Source: Palsa-504 sp963835775 (lineage in GTDB: Bacteria > Actinomycetota > Actinomycetes > Streptosporangiales > Streptosporangiaceae). From it: 64,000 nt of DNA. This document shows positions 31,160-38,536 of the stretch, one piece after another. The stretch spans positions 124,001 through 188,000 of the forward strand of contig CAWIHB010000010.1 of NCBI GenBank assembly GCA_963835775.1. Reading direction: 5' to 3'. A program made the translations under genes and the position numbers. The notes beneath the pieces were generated by a model. The model saw only the letters and a list, made by a program, of their open reading frames with translations, was not told the origin of the DNA and searched no databases. The stretch's first letter is position 1. Each line of letters begins with the position of its first letter.

Positions 31160-31725
31160 GGGCCCATCCTGCTACACCAGGGCCCTCGATGGGCGCGGGG
31201 TAGCCGGCCGGGTCCGGGGCCAGCCGGGTCTTTGCTGCGGCCTTGAGCGGGACCGGGTGCGGGTGCCGGTCGGCGACGTAACCGTAGTGGCGGGCCGATG
31301 TTCCACCCGGCCAGGCCGTGCTCGGCTGAGGAGTGTTTCATAAGCCGTTTCAGACGGTCCCATCGCCCCCAAAACCCCACCCGCCCCATTTTCGCGGTTG
31401 ATTGGTGTTCCGCGAAGTGGTTGATTCATGGTGCTGGGATACCGGCAATCAACCGCAAAACAGGAATCAACCGCAATAAACGGCCGCACCTCTCCGGCTG
31501 GTGTGGAGATGGTGGCTGGTGTGACGGCTGGGGCTTCGGGCCGGGCGAGGCCGTCATTCGGGCCGCGAGGCCGTCACACGCCAACTGTGGCTTCGATGAC
31601 CAAGAAGCGGCGCACAGGCATAACCAGAATCCATCCCGGAAATGTACGCGCAGATTGAACTTATGAGCTTAAAGGGGCTGATGGGGAACACGGGATCAGC
31701 GCCGCTGGCAGCTTTTGCCAATAAC
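31160..31725. other. Long intergenic region
   Basis: 566 bp without a convincing gene between the ABM gene and the sigma factor, both leftward. Base composition is less GC-rich in 31370-31480, where four GGTTGATT-type repeats sit. No tRNA-like or riboswitch-like fold was recognised. Confidence 0.5.
31394..31474. repeat. Four copies of GYGGTTGATT, two per orientation
   Basis: GCGGTTGATT at 31394-31403, GTGGTTGATT at 31417-31426, then AATCAACCGC at 31447-31456 and 31465-31474. The forward copies are 23 bp apart and the reverse copies 18 bp, so the whole block is an interrupted inverted repeat. It could be a multi-site operator or the trace of a small mobile element. Confidence 0.75.
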
Positions 31726-32478
31726 TCAGATGTTCTCCAGGGCGGCGCGCAGGGCCGTCATGCCGCGGGCGGTGTGGCTCTTGACCGAGCCCTTGCTGAT
31801 CCCCATGGTCGCCGCGATCTCGGCTTCTGACAGGTCGGCATAGTAGCGCAGGATCAGGGCTTCACGCTGGCGGCCAGGCAGGTCCCGCAGCGCGGCTATG
31901 ACCGCGGACCGCTCGAACATCGAAATGGCGCCGTCCTCGGCGCTGGGCAGGTCGGGCAGCGCCTTGGGGGCGTTGCGCTCCACGATCACGCGGTGCCGCA
32001 GCACGGAACGGGCGCGGTTGACGACGGCCTGCCGCAGGTAGGCCAGCGCATTGTCTTCGTCCCTGAGCCGGTGCCAGCCGCGGTGCATGTTGATGAAGGC
32101 GTCCTGCACCACCTCCTCTGCCGTGGCCGTATCCCTGACCACCAGCGTGGCCAAGCGCACCAGGGCGGTGAAGTTCCTGCGGTACAGCCGGACCATGGCC
32201 TGGTCGGCGGCGGGCCCGGCCGCGGCCCAGGACGGGCCCGCGGTAACGAGGGTGGGAAACGGGCCGGTCACCCGGCGGACGTCGGGTTCCTGAGCCGCCA
32301 GGACGGGAAACGGGCCGGTCACCCGGCGCACGTCGGTCTCCTGGGCGGCCCGTGAGGCGAGCACCCCGCGCAGCTCCCGGTCCGAGTGCCGCGCGACCCG
32401 CTGCGGGTGGAATCCGCTATCCGGTGTGCCTGCGGCCGCGTGTCGACCAGCGTGCCTGGCCGGGTGCGGCGACTCCAT
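31726..32478 (-). CDS. RNA polymerase sigma factor, SigE family (ECF)
   Basis: 250 residues. Region 2 is VRDTATAEEVVQDAFINMHR and region 4 LPGRQREALILRYYADLSEA followed by IAATMGISKGSVKSHTARGM, the recognition helix. These match SigE-type ECF factors of actinobacteria. The first ~85 residues are unusual: a basic His/Arg-rich start, then a 17-residue segment (DVRRVTGPFP) repeated twice. A shorter start inside the frame is possible, for example near AADQAMVRLY, which would remove the repeats. No anti-sigma gene is adjacent. Confidence 0.88.
   Translation of the reverse strand: MESPHPARHAGRHAAAGTPDSGFHPQRVARHSDRELRGVLASRAAQETDVRRVTGPFPVLAAQEPDVRRVTGPFPTLVTAGPSWAAAGPAADQAMVRLYRRNFTALVRLATLVVRDTATAEEVVQDAFINMHRGWHRLRDEDNALAYLRQAVVNRARSVLRHRVIVERNAPKALPDLPSAEDGAISMFERSAVIAALRDLPGRQREALILRYYADLSEAEIAATMGISKGSVKSHTARGMTALRAALENI
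32254..32355. repeat. 51-bp tandem duplication at the sigma-factor N-terminus
   Basis: Two 51-bp units, each starting gggaaacgggccggtcaccc, are about 85% identical and encode QE(P/T)DVRRVTGPFP segments in frame on the minus strand. Confidence 0.85.
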
Positions 32479-32555
32479 GACTACTGTGTAGCCGCTTCTT
32501 GCTCATCAGCCAGCCGAGTTAGCAAAAATGTATGGCTTCTGCAACGATCGGCTAC

Positions 32556-33581
32556 ATGGCCGTGATCGACTTCGAAGAGCGAGACCTCGAGGCCAGCGTG
32601 CCCGATCTCGCCGCCGGCGGGAAGTGGACCCAGGTCCGGCTGCGCTGGCGCCGGGATCCGCTGACCGGGGCCAGCGCCCGCATCCTGACCGGGGAGAAGC
32701 TGCAGCCGACCAGCCGCACGGACCTGGCCGCGCTCACCGCTAAGCCCGCCTTCTGCCCGTTCGATGCCGAACACCTCGAGACTGCCACCGTCCCGTTTCC
32801 CGTCGAGCTCACGGCCGAAGGCCGTATCCGGCTGGGCAAGGCCGTGGTGGTGCCGAACATCATGGCCTACGCGACCCACAGCGCGGTGGGCATCTACGAC
32901 CCGGGGCGGCACTTCCTGGACCTGGACGAGTTGACGCCGGCCCTGGTGGGTGACGCCCTGGGCGCCATGGTCCGGCACGCGCGGGCGGTGCGCCGGGTCG
33001 ACCCGTCGGCCCTGTGGAGCTCGATCAACGCCAACTACCTGCCGCCCTCGGGCTCCTCGCTGGTTCACCCGCATCTGCAGTCCGCGCACGACGCGCACGG
33101 CCTGACCGGCCAGCGCCTGCTGGTGGAGCACGCCCGGGCCTGGCAGGACCGGCACGGGCCGTACTGGGCAGCGCTGGTCGAGCAGGAGGCCGGCGGTCCG
33201 CGGTGGGTGGGCTGCACCGGGCGGGTGGCCTGGCTGACGCCCTTCGCGCCGACCGGATTCCACGAGGTCTGGGGCGTGGTGGCCGGCGCCGCGGACGTGA
33301 CCGAGCTGACCGAGGAGGACTGCGCGGCCCTGGGGCAGGGGCTGTCCCGGGTCCTGGCCGCCTACCAGGCCTGGAACCTGGCCTCGTTCAACTTCGGCCT
33401 GATCGGCGGCGGACCGCACGCGCGCGAGGCCGGGCATCACGTCGTGCTCAAGGTGCTCAGCAGGTCCAACCCGGATCCGGTGTACCGCAGCGACGCCACC
33501 TACTTCGAGCGCATCTGGGGCGAGGCGCTGATCGACGTCAGCCCGGAGGAAGTGGCCGACGGCATCCGGGCCAGGTTCTGA
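32556..33581 (+). CDS. Galactose-1-phosphate uridylyltransferase-like protein
   Basis: 341 residues from the ATG at 32556; ATGs at 32528 and 32532 lie upstream and none has a clear ribosome site. CPFDAEHLETAT and the HIT-type active-site motif SSLVHPHLQSAHDAH (near residue 175) place it in the GalT/HIT superfamily; the His of HPH would be the nucleotidylated residue. GHHVVLKVLSRSNPDPVYRS near the end fits the second half of GalT. Other Leloir genes are absent here, so the nucleotide-sugar role is uncertain; ADP/UDP-sugar phosphorylase-like activity is possible. Confidence 0.78.
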   Translation: MAVIDFEERDLEASVPDLAAGGKWTQVRLRWRRDPLTGASARILTGEKLQPTSRTDLAALTAKPAFCPFDAEHLETATVPFPVELTAEGRIRLGKAVVVPNIMAYATHSAVGIYDPGRHFLDLDELTPALVGDALGAMVRHARAVRRVDPSALWSSINANYLPPSGSSLVHPHLQSAHDAHGLTGQRLLVEHARAWQDRHGPYWAALVEQEAGGPRWVGCTGRVAWLTPFAPTGFHEVWGVVAGAADVTELTEEDCAALGQGLSRVLAAYQAWNLASFNFGLIGGGPHAREAGHHVVLKVLSRSNPDPVYRSDATYFERIWGEALIDVSPEEVADGIRARF

Positions 33582-33618
33582 CCGCCGCTCATCGGCCAGC
33601 CTCTGACCGCCACGTGGG

Positions 33619-34554
33619 TCAGCGAGCCCGCGGCCTGGCTGGTCGCCGATGGTGCCGATGGTGCGTTGGCGTCTGGTGGTGCTCGCGCACGACGGGACCA
33701 TCGACCAGATCGAGATCGATCGTCATCGTGATCCCCCCCACCTTGACCCGCAGCGAACCCGCGTACTGCTTGGATCGGTCGGCCGCAGGCCAGGAGGAAC
33801 CGGCCAGGTACCCGGGCGCGTTCATGTTCTTCTGGTTGTTCCACAGCGCGATCCAGACGCATTGCGGTTTGGCCAGCCGGTGGCCGTCGACGCGGATGGC
33901 AGACTGCAGGTCGACGATGGCGGCGTCAGCACTGGAGTACACGCCTGAGACGTAGCCTTTCGCGTTGAGTTGCCTGGTCCAGGCGTCCAGGAAGGTCAGC
34001 ACCGCGGTCACGCAGCGTCCCTTGGCGCGGTTGTAGGCCTCCATGTCGAAGTAGATGGGTGATCCCCGGCCGATACCGAGCATGGTCGCGTCGGCAATCG
34101 CGTCTTCAGCGGCGGCGCGTCCCTGCGCCGCCGCCTGCCCGGGGCGGATCCGCCCGGGAAACGAATCGCACGGCGGCTGCGGCCCAACGTAGTTGGGCAG
34201 CAGCGACCAGCCCATCGCCTTCACGGCCCGGACCCAGGTGAGGGACAGGTTGCCGTAGGCGCAGGCCATGTTCTCGCCGCCGATATAGATCCCGGCGGCC
34301 GAGAACTTAGCCCGCCACACACGCATCGTCTGCAGCGACGGGGCCCGGCAGGTGTCAAAACCGGCCATGGGGCGGTCAGGACCGCCAGGCGTCCGGGCCT
34401 CGGCCCGCCACACGGCCGCCAGGACTGCCGGTATCGGGGCCGGGGCGTCCGGCCGATGTCCGCCCAGCGTAATTCCATCCAGCGTGATTCTACCCAGGGC
34501 GATTCCACCGAATATGTATCCGCTCACGACTATGACCATGACCGCGCGATGCAT
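33619..34554 (-). CDS. Secreted DUF1906 (Rv2525c-like, glycoside hydrolase-like) protein
   Basis: 311 residues. The N-terminus MHRAVMVIVVSGYIFGGIAL is a plausible signal peptide or anchor. The body reads AGFDTCRAPSLQTMRVWRA, YIGGENMACAYGNLSLTWVR, GSPIYFDMEAYNRAKGR and VSGVYSSADAAIVDLQ, the TIM-barrel DUF1906 layout related to GH25 lysozyme-like folds; the acidic residues of YFDMEAY sit at the expected active-site strand. A cell-wall role is likely by analogy with Rv2525c, which is exported by the Tat path, though no RR motif is evident. The His/Arg-rich tail is odd. Confidence 0.82.
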   Translation of the reverse strand: MHRAVMVIVVSGYIFGGIALGRITLDGITLGGHRPDAPAPIPAVLAAVWRAEARTPGGPDRPMAGFDTCRAPSLQTMRVWRAKFSAAGIYIGGENMACAYGNLSLTWVRAVKAMGWSLLPNYVGPQPPCDSFPGRIRPGQAAAQGRAAAEDAIADATMLGIGRGSPIYFDMEAYNRAKGRCVTAVLTFLDAWTRQLNAKGYVSGVYSSADAAIVDLQSAIRVDGHRLAKPQCVWIALWNNQKNMNAPGYLAGSSWPAADRSKQYAGSLRVKVGGITMTIDLDLVDGPVVREHHQTPTHHRHHRRPARPRAR

Positions 34555-34726
34555 TGATCCCCCGAAACAACACTGTCGCTCGTGGCGCGGTTGAGTCGCG
34601 AGGACGCCGAAAGCTGGACTAGTTTCACGGAAGCGACCCCAGCGCGCTTATGGGCCTGATCTTCCCCCGTAGTGCCGAAATCACGCGTGAAACCGGGCAC
34701 GAATATCACGTGCAGTAATCAGTTGG

Positions 34727-35671
34727 CTACTCTTCGTGAGTTGTCACGGAGCGCCGGGGCGGGACAGGAATGCGATCCAGGTCGTCGGCCAGCACGACCT
34801 GGCCGCCGAAGGCGGACGCTGCTTCGTCGGCCAGCCGCTGCACGCCGACCCGCTCGTAGCGCTGTGAGAAGTGGGTCAGCACGAGCAGCCGCGCTCCGGA
34901 CTCAGCCGCGATCCGGCCCGCCTGGCCGGCGGTCAGGTGCCCGTAGTCGCGGGCCAGCCCGGCCTCGGCGTCCGCGAAGGTCGACTCGCAGACCAGCATG
35001 TCGGCCTGCTCCGCGAGCGCGAACGCGGCATCGCACAGCCGGGTGTCCATGATGAACGCGAACCGCTGGCCCCGCTTCGGCTCGCTCACCTCCGCCACCG
35101 TCACGACCTGGCCGCCGGTCTCCAGGCGGCCTTCGCGCTGCAGGCGGCCGATGTCGGGCCCGGTGATGCCCCGGGCGGCCAGCCGGTCCGGGAGCATCCG
35201 CCGCCCGTCCGGCTCGGCCAGCCGGTAGCCGACGGTCGGCGCGCTGTGCTCCAGCGCCCGGGCCTCGATCAGGAAGGCGGGCCCGGCGCAGATCGGGCCG
35301 TCCGCGCTGACCTGCCGTTCCCGCAGGTCCAGGACGTCCCGGTATAGAGACGAGTGCCGCAGGCGCCAGAACATGTCCCGGCCCTGGGCCGGGTAGCACA
35401 CGTCCGCCGGGTGCCGCACCCGGTCCAGGGACATCCGGGCCAGCACGCCGGGCAGGCCCAGGCAGTGATCGCCGTGGAAGTGGGTGATGCAGATGCGGGT
35501 GATCTCGCTCGCCGTGACCCCCGCGAACAGCATCTGCCGCTGCGTGCCGTCGCCCGGGTCGAACAGCAGGCCCTCGCCGTCCCAGCGCAGGAAGTACCCG
35601 TTGTGATTGCGGCGGCGGGTCGGTGCCTGGCTGGCGGTGCCCAGGACCACGAGCTCACGGGAAGACACCAC
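34727..35671 (-). CDS. rnz: Ribonuclease Z
   Basis: 314 residues from a GTG at 35671. Metallo-beta-lactamase fold with the RNase Z motif ITHFHGDHCLGLPGVLARM (zinc ligands of HxHxDH near residue 65), FIMDTRLCDAAFALAEQADM (Asp) and VLTHFSQRYE (final His). LGTASQAPTRRRNHNG at the start is typical. It trims tRNA 3' ends. It is divergent from the aldo/keto reductase gene with 42 bp between starts. Most actinobacteria carry one such gene; it looks intact. Confidence 0.9.
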   Translation of the reverse strand: MVSSRELVVLGTASQAPTRRRNHNGYFLRWDGEGLLFDPGDGTQRQMLFAGVTASEITRICITHFHGDHCLGLPGVLARMSLDRVRHPADVCYPAQGRDMFWRLRHSSLYRDVLDLRERQVSADGPICAGPAFLIEARALEHSAPTVGYRLAEPDGRRMLPDRLAARGITGPDIGRLQREGRLETGGQVVTVAEVSEPKRGQRFAFIMDTRLCDAAFALAEQADMLVCESTFADAEAGLARDYGHLTAGQAGRIAAESGARLLVLTHFSQRYERVGVQRLADEAASAFGGQVVLADDLDRIPVPPRRSVTTHEE

Positions 35672-35713
35672 ACTGACCCTAATGCGGATCAGGGACCTCG
35701 GTAGCCTGGCCGG

Positions 35714-36751
35714 ATGGACTATCGCACTCTAGGCGGCAGCGGCTGTGCCATCTCGTGCCTGTGCCTGGGCACGATGACGTTCGGCGCCGAGACCGACGAG
35801 GCCAGCGCGCATCAGCAACTCGACCGTTTCATCGAGGCGGGCGGCACGATGGTCGACACGGCCGACGTGTACGGCGACGGCAGGTCGGAGGAGATCATCG
35901 GCGGCTGGTTCGCCAGCCGCACGGCCGACGTCACCGAGCGGGTCGTGCTGGCCACCAAGGGCCGGTTCCCGGCCGCGGCGAATGACCGGCCGAACGGCGT
36001 GGGCCTGTCCGCGCGTCACCTGACCCGGGCGCTCGACGCGTCGCTGCGGCGGCTCGGCCTGGCGGCGGTCGACCTGTACCAGGTGCACGCCTTCGACGCG
36101 CTGACGCCGCTCGAGGAGACCCTGCGGACCCTGGACGGGTTCATCCGGGCCGGCAAGATCCGCTACTGGGGGCTGTCCAACTTCACCGGCTGGCAGCTGA
36201 CCAAGGCCGTGCACCTGGCCCGGGCGCTGAACATGGCCGGGCCGGTCACCGTCCAGCCGCAGTACAGCCTGCTGGCCAGGGAGACCGAGTGGGAGATCGT
36301 GCCCGCCGCGGCCGACGCCGGGATGGGCCTGCTGCCCTGGGGCCCGCTGGGCGGCGGCTGGCTGTCCGGCAAGTACCGGCGGGACCAGCGGCCCGCCGGG
36401 GCTACCCGGCTCGGCGAGGACCCCAACCGCGGCATGGAGGCTTACGACCGTCGCGGCACGGACCGCACCTGGCGGGTCATCGACGCGGTGCAGGAGATCG
36501 CGGAGGACCGCGGCGTGTCCATGGCCGAGATCGCCCTGGCCTGGGTCACCGACCGGCCCGCGGTCAGCGCGACCATCCTCGGCGCCCGTACGCTCGGCCA
36601 GCTCGAGACCAACCTGCGCGCAGCCGGCCTGCACCTGTCGGCGGCCGAGACGACCGCCCTGGATGCCGCCAGCGACCCGCATGCCCCGGACTACCCCTAC
36701 GGTGAGCTGGGCGTGGACCAGCGGGCCCGGGTTCTTCCGGCCGGCGGTTAA
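35714..36751 (+). CDS. Aldo/keto reductase
   Basis: 345 residues. Catalytic tetrad visible: Asp and Tyr in MVDTADVYGDGRSEEIIGGW, Lys in VVLATKGRFP, His in DLYQVHAFDALTPL. SNFTGWQLTKAVHLARAL and the NADPH-binding ILGARTLGQLETNL complete the AKR fold, closest in style to the YghZ/AKR11-12 groups. A broad-range carbonyl reductase is likely; the substrate is unknown. It is followed 22 nt later by a dodecin gene on the same strand. Confidence 0.92.
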   Translation: MDYRTLGGSGCAISCLCLGTMTFGAETDEASAHQQLDRFIEAGGTMVDTADVYGDGRSEEIIGGWFASRTADVTERVVLATKGRFPAAANDRPNGVGLSARHLTRALDASLRRLGLAAVDLYQVHAFDALTPLEETLRTLDGFIRAGKIRYWGLSNFTGWQLTKAVHLARALNMAGPVTVQPQYSLLARETEWEIVPAAADAGMGLLPWGPLGGGWLSGKYRRDQRPAGATRLGEDPNRGMEAYDRRGTDRTWRVIDAVQEIAEDRGVSMAEIALAWVTDRPAVSATILGARTLGQLETNLRAAGLHLSAAETTALDAASDPHAPDYPYGELGVDQRARVLPAGG

Positions 36752-36773
36752 ACCACTTCAGAAGGGATCAGCC

Positions 36774-36992
36774 ATGGCAGATCACATCTATTCGATCACC
36801 GAGATCGTCGGCTCCTCACCCGACAGCATCGACGATGCCATCCGGGGCGCCGTCGGCCGGGCCTCGCAGACGCTGCACAACCTCGACTGGTTCGAGGTCA
36901 CCGCCCTGCGGGGCCGGATCGAGCCGGACGGGCAGTGCCACTTCCAGGTCACGCTGAAGGTGGGCTTCCGGCTCGACGAGCCGCAGGCCTGA
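36774..36992 (+). CDS. Dodecin family flavin-binding protein
   Basis: 72 residues, ATG preceded by GAAGGGA. The sequence HIYSITEIVGSSPDSIDDAI, then RASQTLHNLDWFEVTALRG, is a typical bacterial dodecin; the Trp of DWFEV stacks on the flavin isoalloxazine rings. Dodecins form dodecamers that store or buffer FMN/FAD or riboflavin. The gene is co-directional with the flavin-independent aldo/keto reductase; no functional link is obvious. Confidence 0.95.
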   Translation: MADHIYSITEIVGSSPDSIDDAIRGAVGRASQTLHNLDWFEVTALRGRIEPDGQCHFQVTLKVGFRLDEPQA

Positions 36993-36999
36993 CCGCGGG

Positions 37000-37881
37000 T
37001 CAGCGCATGCCGGTGGTGGACTCCGACAGCGAGCGCGGGTCGCGGGGCCGCCAGGTGCCGCGGGCCACGGCGGCCAGGAAGCCGTCCACGGTGCGGTTGA
37101 ACACGTCCGGTTCTTCCAGGTTGGCGGTGTGGCCGGTGCGGGGCAGCACGGCCAGCCCGGCGGCGGGAATGGTCCGCTTGAGCATCAGCGCGGGCTCCAG
37201 GCAGCCTTCGTCCTCGTCGCCGACCAGCACCAGGACCGGGGCGCGGACCTGGGCCAGCTCACCGGTCAGCGCGTAGAGGGAGGACCGGGCGGCCTGCACG
37301 CCCCGCATGGTCAGCGCGCTGCCCAGCGAGGAGTGCCCGGCCAGCGCGGCGGCGAACTCGGCCCAGCCGCGCGGGTTCTTGTTCTGGAACTGGACCCGCG
37401 CCGGGCCGACCGCGTACCGCTCGGCGACCTTGGCCGCGCCCTCGGCGGCGAACGCGGCCGCGGTGAGCATGGATTCGGCGCGGAAGGCGTCGGCCCGCTC
37501 GGGCTGGGCCCCGTACCCGGCCCCGGCCACGACGGCCGAGCTGACCCGGTCGGGGTGGGCCAGGGCCAGGTGCAGCGCGGTGAAACCGCCCATGGACAGG
37601 CCGACCAGGTGGGCCCGGTCGACGCCGAAGCCGTCGAGCACCGCGAGCGCGTCCGCCACCGCACGCGCCTGGGAGTAGGCCGCCGGGTCGGTCGGCACGT
37701 CCGACGGGGGGTAGCCGCGGGCCGCGTAGGTGAGGCACCTGTAGGCCCCGGAGAAGTATCTGACCTGCGGCTCCCAGCTGCGATGATCGCCGGCGAACTC
37801 GTGGATGAACAGCAGCGGCTCGCCCTGGCCGGTCTGCTCGGCGTGCAGCGTCACGCCGTCGTCGGTCTCGATGTCTGCCAT
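37000..37881 (-). CDS. Alpha/beta hydrolase
   Basis: 293 residues. LLFIHEFAGDHRSWEPQVRY gives the oxyanion region, LVGLSMGGFTALHLALAHPD the nucleophile elbow (Ser near residue 95), VLVLVGDEDEGCLEPAL the Asp and LPRTGHTANLEEPD the His. It resembles the 3-oxoadipate enol-lactonase/MhpC group but lacks a specific signature. It lies 28 nt downstream of the GntR gene and is probably the sixth gene of the molybdenum hydroxylase operon, where a ring-cleavage or lactone hydrolysis step would fit. Confidence 0.85.
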   Translation of the reverse strand: MADIETDDGVTLHAEQTGQGEPLLFIHEFAGDHRSWEPQVRYFSGAYRCLTYAARGYPPSDVPTDPAAYSQARAVADALAVLDGFGVDRAHLVGLSMGGFTALHLALAHPDRVSSAVVAGAGYGAQPERADAFRAESMLTAAAFAAEGAAKVAERYAVGPARVQFQNKNPRGWAEFAAALAGHSSLGSALTMRGVQAARSSLYALTGELAQVRAPVLVLVGDEDEGCLEPALMLKRTIPAAGLAVLPRTGHTANLEEPDVFNRTVDGFLAAVARGTWRPRDPRSLSESTTGMR

Positions 37882-37909
37882 CGGCGGCTCCTCGGGTCGG
37901 GCGGCAGCC

Positions 37910-38536
37910 TTACTCGGTCAATTCTTTTACCGGATCCGCACCCATAATGTGCTGGTATGTCCGAGCTGACGCGGCGGCCTCGTCCCCGTCGGCCAGCGCA
38001 GCCAGGATCTGGTCGTGCTGGCGGGCCGACTCGGCGTGGCTGCGCGACACCCGCGGCCCGCCGTGCAGCGAGGCCCACAGCAGCCGCATCAGCGACAGCA
38101 GCAGCGGGCTGCGGGCGCAGGAGTACACCGTGAAGTGGAACTCCCGGTTCAGCTCCAGATAGGCCGGGTCGTCGTCGGCCAGGGCGCGCATCTGGCCGTT
38201 CAGCTCGCGCAGCCGGGCCAGGCCGCCGGCGTCGATCTTACGTGCGGCCAGGGCCGCGCCCAGCGACTCCAGGGCCGCGCGGATCTGGAAGTTCTCCTCG
38301 ACCCGGCCGACGTCGGGGGCCACCACGGTGAAGCCCCGGTGCGTGTCGCAGATCAGCAGCCCTTCCGATTCGAGCCGCCGCATGGCCTCGCGGACCGGGG
38401 TCTGGCTGACCCCGAACCGGTGGGCCAGATCGCGCTGCCGCAGCTGCTCCCCCGGGTCCAGCTCGCCGGTGATGATCAGCTCGCGGATCAAGGCGGCCAC
38501 CAGGTCGGTCTTGCTGACGTAGCCTTTCGCGGTCAT
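37910..38536 (-). CDS. GntR family regulator, FCD subfamily
   Basis: 208 residues from the ATG at 38536, which overlaps the stop of the preceding gene (ATGA). Residues ~1-70 are the winged helix: LVAALIRELIITGELDPGEQ, then RFGVSQTPVREAMRRLESEG with the recognition helix. Residues ~80-200 form the all-helical FCD ligand domain (NREFHFTVYSCARSPLLLSL, including its metal-binding His residues). FCD regulators typically respond to organic acids. Being inside the operon it probably autoregulates, with the TGGTATACCA palindrome at 44794 as the likely site. Confidence 0.93.
   Translation of the reverse strand: MTAKGYVSKTDLVAALIRELIITGELDPGEQLRQRDLAHRFGVSQTPVREAMRRLESEGLLICDTHRGFTVVAPDVGRVEENFQIRAALESLGAALAARKIDAGGLARLRELNGQMRALADDDPAYLELNREFHFTVYSCARSPLLLSLMRLLWASLHGGPRVSRSHAESARQHDQILAALADGDEAAASARTYQHIMGADPVKELTE

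Noticed and set aside
31394..31474. CRISPR or insertion-sequence ends
   Set aside because: Only four 10-bp motifs in mixed orientation, no transposase and no target duplication seen.
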